Positions 46,509-55,617 of a stretch of DNA of 64,000 nt are shown one piece after another (position 1 is the stretch's first letter; each line of letters starts with the position of its first letter). A program made the translations under genes and the position numbers. The DNA is taken from positions 530,722 to 594,721 of the forward strand of contig NZ_JAAOZT010000006.1 of assembly GCF_011947285.1 (NCBI RefSeq), in the 5' to 3' direction. The notes beneath the pieces are model-generated. The model did not search any database. It had not been told where the DNA came from and worked only from the letters and a program-made list of their open reading frames with translations. The stretch comes from Glaciimonas immobilis. GTDB taxonomy: Bacteria > Pseudomonadota > Gammaproteobacteria > Burkholderiales > Burkholderiaceae_D.

Positions 46509-47444
46509 TTATTTAATAGCTGTTGGAATAAGGCCTTGCATCTCGGCGAATATTGCCGGCGGTTGATGACCCCAAAGACTAATGCGGTTATATTCGCGAA
46601 CATCACACCAATCATCACCGATCTGCCGACCAGTGGCACCGATCTCAACCTGCCAGCCGTCTGGACTAACGCTGTAAAAACTCACCATGCCGTCGTTCTC
46701 ATGCTGGCCAAGCATGTTAGCGATCGGCGTACCGCTGGCCAATGCTCTTTCATAGGCAACGCCGACTTCCGTCACCCTGTTGACTTCGAAATTAATATGG
46801 TGAAGTTTTTTAGCTATTACGGGTACGGGCAGGTGGGCGATTGCTAGCGAATGGTGTCTGGCGTTACAATGAAAAAAGGAGACATTCATTTCGATCGGAC
46901 CCATCGGCATTTTTAAATAGTCGGACAATTTCAGGCCAAGGCCCTTTGTTGCAAATTTCACCGAGGCTTCATACACGTCATCACTGGCCACGGCGAAAAC
47001 GAAATGCCCAAACCCCTGATCCTTAGTGATGAATCCATTCGGGAAATCAACGCTAGCGAAAGCCGTTGCTGCTTTTTCAAGTCCGAAAACCACTTCTACA
47101 TCCACCCCCCACGGCGCCTGCACACGAATCATGCGTTCAACTCGGCGCTCCTGATTCTGGGCATCTGTTGCGGGAATAGGGTCAAGACCGAGCTTTCGGA
47201 GTTGCGATATCACTTTTTCATAAGAGTCCAGGCTAGTCGCTTCAAAACCAATGCAGGTGACGTCGTCGGATGCGCCTTCGACCAGCATCACACGTTGCGA
47301 TTTGTCATCGTCTCGCCAGGTCAGTGCGCCTTCCCTTGTAGCCTGTCCCGGCATTAAACCCACGACCTCAGTTAAATAAGTCGAAATCGCGGCTGGCTTG
47401 CTGCTTTCCAAAACGATATAGGCAGATTCAAGTTCAATTTTCAT
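46509..47444 (-). CDS. Type I extradiol ring-cleavage dioxygenase (VOC family, BphC-like)
   Basis: 311 residues, two tandem VOC modules. The Fe(II) ligands are in place: His147 (GFGHFVFAV), His216 (LHHINFEV) and Glu267 (WQVEIGATG). The catalytic His of HHSLAIAH (198), His248 (GQHEND) and Tyr257 (SFYSVSPDG) are also present, so the active site is complete. It should cleave a catecholic intermediate in meta position. ATG 47444 is preceded by AAGGA; the in-frame ATG 47453 lies too close to that site. It overlaps the upstream Rieske gene by 11 bases. Confidence 0.9.
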   Translation of the reverse strand: MKIELESAYIVLESSKPAAISTYLTEVVGLMPGQATREGALTWRDDDKSQRVMLVEGASDDVTCIGFEATSLDSYEKVISQLRKLGLDPIPATDAQNQERRVERMIRVQAPWGVDVEVVFGLEKAATAFASVDFPNGFITKDQGFGHFVFAVASDDVYEASVKFATKGLGLKLSDYLKMPMGPIEMNVSFFHCNARHHSLAIAHLPVPVIAKKLHHINFEVNRVTEVGVAYERALASGTPIANMLGQHENDGMVSFYSVSPDGWQVEIGATGRQIGDDWCDVREYNRISLWGHQPPAIFAEMQGLIPTAIK

Positions 47445-48546
47445 AAGGTACATCCTTGCTATCGCGTTTAGCTAACGAGAGTTCTTCACTATTCAAAGCT
47501 GCTTTGCTTGCCGCTGCTTCGTTCTCAATCATTACCGCCACCATTCGCCTGGCATGTGCCAGTCCGGCATCCGACGCAATCATAACGAGCGGCGCGCCTT
47601 CCAGCCTGTCAAGCGATTGCTGCTGCGCTTCAACGACGACTTTGTCTTCGGCGAAGGTCACAGTTAGGCTAGCCAGTAATTTGCTGCACAGGTCGGCTTT
47701 GCTTAGTCCGCCGGCGTCGTATGTGTGTGCGCCCGACCAGAAATAGTGAGTCGTTGTTTCGGTTTCAGGCGTCTGCAGGTTCAGGCCCATGAACGCCATG
47801 CCGCCCTCGCGGTTTCCCTCCCGCGCGCCAGTACCTGCATCCGTGGCGCCGGTATGGATGCGCACAATTGCAGGCGGAAAAAAATCAATTTCCATCCAGC
47901 GATCAACTGTTGGCGTGTTAAATTTATGAGCGGCAACATAAGAAGGCGGAGGGACCGAGTCCATCATCCAGCGTATCACTTTGACGCCGGTTTCTGAGCG
48001 CGTGGTCTGGGTGTCTGCATCCGAATGCGCTTGGGGTGTACCGCCAATAGTGCGTTGATGGACATATCCGACATGTGTCAGGTCCATGAGATTGTCAGTC
48101 ACCAGCTGGTAGGCACTTTTGATGGAGTACCTGTCCTTGATCCATACCCAGGCGTCGTCGTCGTGCCATGGATGGGCCACGATCAACGCCGGATTTGCCA
48201 GTGCTGGCTCCCCCATCCAGATCCAAAGCATGTGATCTTTCTCCACTACCGGGTAGCTCCTGACCCGAGCCTGCGCAGGAACACGTTCCTGGCCTGGCAC
48301 CTTTACACATAAACCGTTGCGGTCATAGACGAGCCCATGGTAACCACACTGAAGTTGATCGCCGACGACGCAACCATGTGACAACGGCAGCGCGCGATGG
48401 CAGCATCGGTCTTCCAGCGCGAGTGCCGTTCCGTCTTCAGTGCGGTAAAAAACTACAGGCTGATTCAGCAAGACGCGGCCTAACAAGCCCTGCGTTTTCA
48501 CCTCGTCGGCCCAGGCGCCCATGTACCACGCGTTATAAACAAACAT
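47434..48546 (-). CDS. Rieske oxygenase alpha subunit, VanA-like (copy A)
   Basis: 370 residues. The Rieske [2Fe-2S] ligands are Cys48, His50, Cys67 and His70 (CCHRALPLSHGC; QCGYHG). The mononuclear iron region is DNLMDLTHVGYVH (His158, His163). Single-component alpha subunits of this type demethylate or hydroxylate aromatic acids (vanillate, phthalate and relatives). It heads the block running down to the reductase gene at 40496, with a 602-bp control region upstream. Confidence 0.92.
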   Translation of the reverse strand: MFVYNAWYMGAWADEVKTQGLLGRVLLNQPVVFYRTEDGTALALEDRCCHRALPLSHGCVVGDQLQCGYHGLVYDRNGLCVKVPGQERVPAQARVRSYPVVEKDHMLWIWMGEPALANPALIVAHPWHDDDAWVWIKDRYSIKSAYQLVTDNLMDLTHVGYVHQRTIGGTPQAHSDADTQTTRSETGVKVIRWMMDSVPPPSYVAAHKFNTPTVDRWMEIDFFPPAIVRIHTGATDAGTGAREGNREGGMAFMGLNLQTPETETTTHYFWSGAHTYDAGGLSKADLCSKLLASLTVTFAEDKVVVEAQQQSLDRLEGAPLVMIASDAGLAHARRMVAVMIENEAAASKAALNSEELSLAKRDSKDVPYEN

Positions 48547-49148
48547 CCGGTATTTCCTTCCTGTTAAAGGTTGTAATGATTGCAGCTAGTACTGTTTTGC
48601 GACAACGTCGCGATGACGGGTTCTCAGCGGTTCAGTTTATTGGCGAAGCTGTTGGTGACGCTGTTGGTGAAGCTATTGGTGAAGTCAGAAATGGTCACGT
48701 GATTCTAAAAGAAAACGAAAAATGCTATTTTCACAACCATATCGGGCTACTGTGATTTTTTGTAAACAGCGTTGAATTCAAATCATCTTCTGCCTTAAAC
48801 CCGCCGTTGGGTACAAGCTGATGGACGCGCGAATGACCAAAAATCTTGGACATTAACGCCTCATTTATTACTTTCCAAAGCGAGTATGTGATCGGGTCTC
48901 CGGGAACCCGCAATCAATAGGGTGATATGTGTCTCCAAAACCAATTTTGGTTTTTTTATACTATGTTTTGCATTTTTATTTAGTATAGGAATTATATGAA
49001 TCGTTGGAAAGCTACCTTATTAAATAACTGCTATGAATAATTTAAATGGTGGTTCGTCGCCGCAAAAACGGTCGCGTTGAAACGGGGATTTGTGCTAAAT
49101 GTTTAAAATTAGCACTCTCTTATTTGTTGCTATATTATTAATAGTCTT
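48547..49148 (-). other. Control region upstream of the Rieske/extradiol/Liv block
   Basis: 602 bp without a credible gene. It contains a 12-bp tandem repeat GAAGCTGTTGGT (three copies, 48645-48680) and AT-rich DNA at 48935-49020 and 49090-49145. A promoter for the 48546-to-40496 transcription unit is expected here; I cannot place it exactly. Confidence 0.5.
48645..48680 (+). repeat. Three 12-bp tandem repeats
   Basis: GAAGCTGTTGGT, GACGCTGTTGGT and GAAGCTATTGGT in a row, followed by a partial GAAG. Confidence 0.8.
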
Positions 49149-50075
49149 TCACAGCTGAACGCGATCCCCACCTTTGAGGCCTAGCATCAGGCGCGCTTCA
49201 TCGGGTGTGGCAATGTCTAGTCCCAACGCTTCAAGTACGCCGCGAATGAGCTGTACTTGCTGGGCATTGCTGATTGCGATTTCATTGGGCCTCAGATAGA
49301 GCGAGTCTTCCAGTCCCACACGCACGTTGCCACCCATGAGTGCGGCCTGTGTAACCAATCCCATCTGCCGTCGTCCGGCGCCCAGTAACGACCAGTCATA
49401 GTCAACACCAAACAGCTTGTCTGCGATGCGCTTCATGTGCGTCAGGTTCTCGTGATCTGCACCGATACCGCCCAACACACCCAAGACGAACTGGATAAAG
49501 GGGCGCTTTACAAAGCCGCGCTCAACGAAATGATGTAGTGTGTAAAGGTGACCTACGTCATAGCACTCGAATTCAAACCGTGTTCCATGGGGTTTAGCCA
49601 GGCGCTCGAACAACTGTTCGATATCACCAAAAGTGTTACGAAAAATCGCATTACGTGAACTTTCCAGGAACTCTGGTTCCCAGTCGTACTGCCAGTTCTT
49701 GCGCTTATCGAGTATTGGGAAAAATCCAAAATTCATTGAACCCATATTACACGAGGCCATTTCGGGCGAAACATCAAGCGCGGCAGCCAGGCGCTGGTCC
49801 AGCGACATGGTGTGCGCACCTCCGGTCGTGATGTTAATAATTGCGTTGGTCTGCGCATGAATGGGTTCGAGGAATTGGCGGTAAAGGGCAGGGTCAAATG
49901 CCGGACGACCATCGTCTGGATTACGCGCATGCAGGTGCAGTACCGCTGCGCCAGCCTGCGCGGCAGCAATGGCCTGCTCGGCAATTTGGGCCGGCGTGAC
50001 CGGCAGGTACGGCGACATGCTTGGCGTGTGAATAGAGCCGGTAATGGCGCAGGTAATGATAACTTTGCGTTGCAT
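49149..50075 (-). CDS. BKACE-family beta-keto acid cleavage enzyme (DUF849)
   Basis: 308 residues. The family start KVIITCAITGSIHTPSMSPY, the zinc-binding His pair in VLHLHARNP (His47, His49), NITTGG and the late acidic motif VRVGLEDSLYL are all present. BKACE enzymes condense a beta-keto acid with acetyl-CoA and split it, giving acetoacetate and a new CoA ester. In this cluster it may process a ring-cleavage product or a side chain. It is 15 bp behind the FAH-family gene and clearly cotranscribed with it. Confidence 0.88.
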   Translation of the reverse strand: MQRKVIITCAITGSIHTPSMSPYLPVTPAQIAEQAIAAAQAGAAVLHLHARNPDDGRPAFDPALYRQFLEPIHAQTNAIINITTGGAHTMSLDQRLAAALDVSPEMASCNMGSMNFGFFPILDKRKNWQYDWEPEFLESSRNAIFRNTFGDIEQLFERLAKPHGTRFEFECYDVGHLYTLHHFVERGFVKRPFIQFVLGVLGGIGADHENLTHMKRIADKLFGVDYDWSLLGAGRRQMGLVTQAALMGGNVRVGLEDSLYLRPNEIAISNAQQVQLIRGVLEALGLDIATPDEARLMLGLKGGDRVQL

Positions 50076-50090
50076 GATATTGTGTCCTTT

Positions 50091-50966
50091 TTAGCTCTTT
50101 ACTGGTTCAGCAACAACGCGGTTCTCGATATGACCGATACCGTCAATTTCTGCTCGCATAACATCGCCCACTTTTAGAAAACGCGCGGGCTGCATGGCAA
50201 TGCCGACACCGGACGGCGTGCCTGTTGCAATCAGGTCGCCCGGCTCCAGCGTGAAAGCTGCCGATAAATGCTCGATTTGCTGATAAATGTCGTAGACCAT
50301 TCCAGCTGTCGTTTCTTCCTGACGCAGTTCGCCGTTCACGTACAGGCGCATATTTAGCGCCTGTGGGTCGGGTACCTCGTCGTCGGTTACGATCCACGGA
50401 CCGATCGGCCCTGTTGTATCGAAAGATTTCCCCATCGTCATTGTTGGTGACCGCATTTGCCAATCGCGCACGGTCACGTCGTTGCAAACCATATAACCGG
50501 CGATGACCTGGCGGGCATTTGCTGCGCTCACATGGCGGCAACGTTGGCCAATTACCACGCATAGTTCCACTTCGTAGTCGAGCTGGTCCGACACGCGTGG
50601 CATGTGCACGTCGCCGGTTGGGCTGTTCACGCAGGTGATCTGTTTATTAAACCAGATTTGTACTTCAGGTATTTTCATACCGGCGCGAACGGCTTCTTCA
50701 ACATGCTTGCGGTAGTTCAAACCAATGGCTAGAAACTTACCCGGATTCGGGACCGGTGCTAACAATTCAACGTCTGCCAGCGAATATGTAGTTGCCGGGC
50801 CTGGCAAAACTGCTTTGGCGCGTGCTAATGCTTCCTGTCCTCCAGCGAGAAATTCCATCATGGTTGATGGTAAATGGGCGTCAGACGTTGGCAGATCCAA
50901 AACCTGGTTGCCTACTACTTTTCCAATTGAAGTGACGTCGTGGTGGCGGTAAGTTACGAGTTTCAT
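50091..50966 (-). CDS. Fumarylacetoacetate hydrolase (FAH) family protein
   Basis: 291 residues. FAH fold with FLAIGLNYRKHVEEA, the metal-binding acidic pair in DYEVELCVVIG, NDVTVRDWQ, GKSFDTTGPIGPW and the C-terminal GDLIATGTPSGVG. Members hydrolyse C-C bonds in acylpyruvates or isomerise and decarboxylate ring-cleavage products, which fits a step after the extradiol dioxygenase. Confidence 0.9.
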   Translation of the reverse strand: MKLVTYRHHDVTSIGKVVGNQVLDLPTSDAHLPSTMMEFLAGGQEALARAKAVLPGPATTYSLADVELLAPVPNPGKFLAIGLNYRKHVEEAVRAGMKIPEVQIWFNKQITCVNSPTGDVHMPRVSDQLDYEVELCVVIGQRCRHVSAANARQVIAGYMVCNDVTVRDWQMRSPTMTMGKSFDTTGPIGPWIVTDDEVPDPQALNMRLYVNGELRQEETTAGMVYDIYQQIEHLSAAFTLEPGDLIATGTPSGVGIAMQPARFLKVGDVMRAEIDGIGHIENRVVAEPVKS

Positions 50967-51159
50967 TGTTTATCCAAAATATATCGTTATTTAAAAAACT
51001 TAGGGCAAACCGCAGCACCCGTTAAGACAAGCCTTACAACGTACATAAGCTGTAGCTGCGATAGTGCTAGTTATTTATCAGGTCCCAATATCGTGGCCAG
51101 ATGCATCCAGATACCTATAGGCCACGTCGTTAAAGGCGCTAACGGGTAGGGTTTAGCTT

Positions 51160-52857
51160 TCAGAGAATATGACCGGTGGCACGTCGTAGTTGAGGAAGCG
51201 CTTTTGAATTGGCCGGGCCACGCCACGCGATGTGGTGGTCCGGTCGAATCAGCACCAGTTCTGCACCATATATATCGCTCACAGCCGCGCTTGTACGCGT
51301 CAATTGCACAAGCGGTATGCCCAATGAGACAGCAGCATCCGACCATTCGGCTTGTGTGGCAGGCGCGAGGTCCACCGTGCTGAGCAAGGTAAATCCGGCG
51401 CCGAATCGGTCCAGCAACGAGGTGCCCTGGGACTTGTCGATTTGGGGATCTGCGACATGGGGACAGCGTGCGCCAGGATAGCCGCTCGGTATATAGATGT
51501 TCGGACTGTCCACAGGCGGTTCAGAAGCTTCGTGAGCGACAATTGCACTTGAATACCGGACCCCCAGTTGAAGGCCTGGAATGTTAAATTCATCCGCTAC
51601 ATGTTTAAGCAATCTTTGACCTAAGGCCTTGCGCCCGCTCTCTCCATTGAGCGTATCCGCCTCGAGGTCGGGTGGCATAGGCAGCTTGCCAATGCTGTCA
51701 GCCATGCTATGGGCAAACCGAGTATTGCGCTCGGCCATCGGGTGTCGCTCGGTGTGGTAGCTATTGAGCAATGTGTCAGGCGCCCAGCCTTGCGTGACTG
51801 CAGATAGTTTCCAGCCAAGGTTGACCGCATCATCAACGCTAGTGTTGTAGCCCATGCCGCCGGTAGGAGTAAACAAGTGGGCAGCGTCCCCTGCAATGAA
51901 TAAGCGATCGTGCCGGAACGCCTCAGCTACAAGCATGTAACCGGCCGTCCAGGTTCCGCTATTAAGTATCTCGTAATGAAAAACTGGTCCGCCGGTTAGC
52001 GCGCGAAATACCTCGTCAGGATCGATGTTTTCGGCTACTTGGCCTGGCTTGAGCTGAATGCCGATTGCGAACTCATCCACACCATTGATGGCGATTAAAA
52101 TGCCGCGCATCTCACTGTTGACGATCCACGATTGCCAGGCGGGGCGTTGCAAAGGTCCCTGGGCCAAGCACTGGTACAGGTCTGCCGATCGGAAGTGCAA
52201 GGTCATCATCTGGCCACCAAAAAACTCACGCTGCGCCTGGCTAGCGCCTTGGTAGCCGCACCCCATAGCCTCACGCACAATGCTTCGGGGGCCGTCGCAT
52301 CCCACGGCGTATTGAGCGTTGACAGTTAGTGAACCAGCGCCAGCCACTTCACGGGCCATCACAATTGTGCCATCAGCGGTATCGGCCACTGAAGTGACCT
52401 CCCAGCCGAAGCGCGTCACTACGCTGGGATAGCGAGAGAGTTCGTCGCGAAGGATGCGCTCAATGTACATCTGCTGGGCGCGGTGCGGTAATTCCGGAGT
52501 TGGCCATGCGGCTTCACCGTAATCACCAAAGTCACTGCGTTGCGTGACCTGTGCACGCGAAGGAATCCGGAAGCGTGCAATTTCATATCCTGCTAGCCGC
52601 GTGCAATACATTACGTCTTGCGGATGATCTGCCGCTAAACCGGCATTCCGTACGCGGTCTGCAAACCCCCGACGCCGATAGTGCTCCATGGTACGCGCCG
52701 AGGTTGCATTGGCTTTAGGCACTGAAGGTGCCAGGCGCTGTGTTTCAATCAATACACAGGGCACGCCACGACAGCCAAGTTCGATAGCCAACATCAGGCC
52801 GCTGGGTCCGCCACCAATAATGGCGACATCTGATACTAAAGAGGTGGAATTGTTCAC
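51160..52857 (-). CDS. FAD-dependent aromatic monooxygenase (class A, PheA/TfdB/MhpA-like)
   Basis: 565 residues. FAD-binding GxGxxG in VAIIGGGPSGLMLAIELG, the DG motif in YAVGCDGPRSIVREA and the GD motif in RLFIAGDAAHLFTPTGGMG, followed by a C-terminal thioredoxin-like domain ending LVLIRPDHHIAWRG. Such enzymes hydroxylate phenolic rings to prepare them for cleavage. It lies 193 bp before the FAH gene on the same strand and probably precedes the extradiol dioxygenase in the pathway. Confidence 0.9.
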   Translation of the reverse strand: MNNSTSLVSDVAIIGGGPSGLMLAIELGCRGVPCVLIETQRLAPSVPKANATSARTMEHYRRRGFADRVRNAGLAADHPQDVMYCTRLAGYEIARFRIPSRAQVTQRSDFGDYGEAAWPTPELPHRAQQMYIERILRDELSRYPSVVTRFGWEVTSVADTADGTIVMAREVAGAGSLTVNAQYAVGCDGPRSIVREAMGCGYQGASQAQREFFGGQMMTLHFRSADLYQCLAQGPLQRPAWQSWIVNSEMRGILIAINGVDEFAIGIQLKPGQVAENIDPDEVFRALTGGPVFHYEILNSGTWTAGYMLVAEAFRHDRLFIAGDAAHLFTPTGGMGYNTSVDDAVNLGWKLSAVTQGWAPDTLLNSYHTERHPMAERNTRFAHSMADSIGKLPMPPDLEADTLNGESGRKALGQRLLKHVADEFNIPGLQLGVRYSSAIVAHEASEPPVDSPNIYIPSGYPGARCPHVADPQIDKSQGTSLLDRFGAGFTLLSTVDLAPATQAEWSDAAVSLGIPLVQLTRTSAAVSDIYGAELVLIRPDHHIAWRGPANSKALPQLRRATGHIL

Positions 52858-53141
52858 GATGCCGATCCTGAGTTTTTAAGGGACTTCTTCAAATTTAATT
52901 GCCTTGTGCCTGCCACACTTTTAAGATTGCGGCGGAGGGCCAATGGCGTGAGATAGACGCCACTTTTCTACACGCGCGCGTGACTATGCCGTTAACAGAT
53001 TTGTTAACAAGGTTGTTTTACCAGGCGGGCACTTGCTCCAAGGTCTGGTGGGGCGGATGCACTTTTCGGACTTTACGGCAGCCTTGACCCTCAAATAGTC
53101 ATCCGGGTTCGTCACGCGAAGGCGTGCGGCTGCCTTCGAAT

Positions 53142-54176
53142 CTACTTAGGTACTGCAGCATCACGCTCATCCTCGATCAGTTTTCTCAATGCCCGCCTGA
53201 TTCGAACCGAACCGGCATCCGTGTGTAAAAGTACGGGATGCAGGTCGAACAAATCTCGATCACCTAAAAAAGCCTGCTGCGCTTCGAGCATTGGCTTGTC
53301 CTGTTCGATGAATGCAGTGCGTTGCCATTGTTTGATTTGTTCATCGACTTTATGGTCACCGAGGGCAAAGTCACGCGTGTTGCCAAAAAAGTAGTGGCAT
53401 GTTCCCTGTGATTCGGCTGAAATAATATGAGCACTTTTGACATCAAACAACGATTCACTGCGATCACCGGGACGATACCCACGCACACGCAGGATCGCCA
53501 CTGAGGGAGCGTGCCACTCAACCTCATTGACCAGATCGATTGGAGCATCCAGACCTCCAACAGCATTTGAATAGACAGCTGCTGGTTTCCCGTTGGGCAG
53601 AGTAAGCCGAGTAGTGATCGTATTACCCTCCTGAAATACTTCGCTCTTGAGCTTATGAAAGACTTCGGAAGCTTGAAACTCGCTGTGGACGTATTGAACG
53701 TGGGTGAGGTCGCTGAGATTGTCGATGGCGAGCTCGTAGTTAGCGCGTGTCGGCATATAACCCTGTACCGTAGAGCGCTTTGGGTCGACTAGAAAATCCA
53801 GATTTACGATGCTCGAAGGGTCTGCTGCCGCGGGATCGCCCAGCCAGACCCAAAGCACGCCATACCGCGACACGGCGGGAAAGGTGCGAACCCGCGCCGC
53901 CTTCGGAATGATCGCGCCTTCGACGGGATTTTTCACACATGATCCGTCGGCACCGAAACAAAGTCCGTGGTAGCCGCATTCGATGACATCGCCAATTTGA
54001 CGTCCTTTGTGCAGCGGAACGAAGCGGTGCGGGCAGCGATCCTCAATGGCTGCAATGGAGCCATCGCTCAAGCGGTAGGCGAGAATATTTTCGTTGACGA
54101 TCGTGCGGTGCACAAAACCGATGTCCAATTCATTGGCCCAACCGATCATGTACCAAGTATTTCGTAGGAATGCCAT
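53142..54176 (-). CDS. Rieske oxygenase alpha subunit, VanA-like (copy B)
   Basis: 344 residues. Rieske ligands Cys48, His50, Cys67, His70 (RCPHRFVPLHKG; ECGYHG) and iron region DNLSDLTHVQYVH (His159, His164). The layout is the same as copy A but the sequences are clearly different, so the two are not a recent duplication and likely act on different substrates or steps. No own reductase gene is adjacent; the one at 40496 may serve both. Confidence 0.92.
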   Translation of the reverse strand: MAFLRNTWYMIGWANELDIGFVHRTIVNENILAYRLSDGSIAAIEDRCPHRFVPLHKGRQIGDVIECGYHGLCFGADGSCVKNPVEGAIIPKAARVRTFPAVSRYGVLWVWLGDPAAADPSSIVNLDFLVDPKRSTVQGYMPTRANYELAIDNLSDLTHVQYVHSEFQASEVFHKLKSEVFQEGNTITTRLTLPNGKPAAVYSNAVGGLDAPIDLVNEVEWHAPSVAILRVRGYRPGDRSESLFDVKSAHIISAESQGTCHYFFGNTRDFALGDHKVDEQIKQWQRTAFIEQDKPMLEAQQAFLGDRDLFDLHPVLLHTDAGSVRIRRALRKLIEDERDAAVPK

Positions 54177-54308
54177 AGATACCTTTCATTTTGTGACACA
54201 AAGTCACTCACTCGTAACGTACAACTGCGCCTGTGTCACTGCTCAAACAAGATGCGTAAGGCAACGCCGCGGCTGATCGCTTGTCAACCGTCTCAGGCAT
54301 AGGGCAAA

Positions 54309-55418
54309 TTAAAAGGTCGTGCGAATTCCAAAGTCAGTACCGGTACCGCTGCCAAACGATCTCCCACCGCCAAATGCAGTCTGCAAGCCGGGATTGCCAC
54401 CACCATTTCCACCAAGGAAAGTATAGGTGCCGTTGTTTTTATTTCGAATGTGCGAAATAGCCGTGTAGAGCACAGTACGCTTTGAAAGATTGTAAACATA
54501 ACCAATTGCAAATTGATCAGCACCGTCGCCAGCGGCATTGTTTTGCTTAGTAGAGTTATATGACACCGGAATCGAGCCAGCTCCGGCAAAAATCGAGGCA
54601 CCTACTCCCCAATGCGTGTACTTGGTCCGAGTAACATCCGAGTTATTAACGCCGACGTGGGCTGTAAGTTTAGCAACGCCGACAACGTAAGAACCACCTA
54701 GGTTAAAGTCCTTGAAAGTAGTAGACAAACCTGCCGCCCCGGGCAGTGGTGCGCCTTTCGATTGCGCGTATGAAACGGCAGCGTTCATTGGGCCGTTGGT
54801 GTAGCCAAGGCGGGCGCCAGTATATTGTCCGATAGCCGCAGTACCCGATACATTTTCAGGGAATACGTACATTAGATTGCCGTAAATACCATTGCCAAAA
54901 GCCGTTTGGCCATTGGGAGCAACACCCCAAATGTACTGAATCGCGTTGTTGACCCGAGTAAAAGCAAGTGGATTTGTACCATTGAAACCATTGGATCCAC
55001 CACCCTTGGTAATATTGGTAGCGGAACCAGGACCTGCGCCACCGAACGCATCGAACACGACATTATTCCACCATGATGGGGGAGCGTCACGGCCCAAACG
55101 GACTTCACCAAAATTGCCGGCTATGCTTATCGTTGATCGTCGGCCAAACAAAGCGGAGCCAGCGAAAGCACCGGTATCGTTCAGGAGTGCTGCTTCCATC
55201 CAAAAATTAGCCGAAAGTCCGCCTCCCAAATCTTCAGTGCCACGAAATCCCAAGGAGCTTGGCCCATTACCGCTGGTACTCTCTATGGTTTTACTCACCC
55301 CACCTTGACTGTAATGACTGATGTCCGCGTCAAGAACGCCGAAAACAGTAACGGACGACTGAGCAGAGGCCGCAGAGGCACAGCCTAGGGCTGCAAGACT
55401 GATAAGAAGTTTTTTCAT
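54309..55418 (-). CDS. Gram-negative porin (Omp32/PorinB type)
   Basis: 369 residues with a signal peptide (KKLLISLAALGCASAASA), then SSVTVFGVLDADISHYSQGG, the usual start of burkholderial trimeric porins, and a C-terminal Phe (FGIRTTF) needed for barrel assembly. It probably admits the aromatic substrate through the outer membrane. Upstream ATG 55460 would bury the signal peptide, so 55418 is the start. It is divergent from the LysR gene. Confidence 0.93.
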   Translation of the reverse strand: MKKLLISLAALGCASAASAQSSVTVFGVLDADISHYSQGGVSKTIESTSGNGPSSLGFRGTEDLGGGLSANFWMEAALLNDTGAFAGSALFGRRSTISIAGNFGEVRLGRDAPPSWWNNVVFDAFGGAGPGSATNITKGGGSNGFNGTNPLAFTRVNNAIQYIWGVAPNGQTAFGNGIYGNLMYVFPENVSGTAAIGQYTGARLGYTNGPMNAAVSYAQSKGAPLPGAAGLSTTFKDFNLGGSYVVGVAKLTAHVGVNNSDVTRTKYTHWGVGASIFAGAGSIPVSYNSTKQNNAAGDGADQFAIGYVYNLSKRTVLYTAISHIRNKNNGTYTFLGGNGGGNPGLQTAFGGGRSFGSGTGTDFGIRTTF

Positions 55419-55617
55419 TGTCTCTTTTTTGTTAGTTATAATAATTTTATTTTCAAGCAATGTTATTGCTTGGTTTGAACTTTTTCAAATCACCTGAGCA
55501 ACTTCGTTCGAATTACCGTACACATTTCTTGCAGGTCTTCTCACCGTATTGTGCTAGACAAATCTAAGTGTAATGACCGTGATACTATGTGGATAGTCCA
55601 TTACCTTGATTGATGTT

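Noticed and set aside
48378..48755. Plus-strand ORF containing the 12-bp repeats
   Set aside because: It starts antisense to the Rieske gene and has no supporting ribosome-binding site or family similarity.
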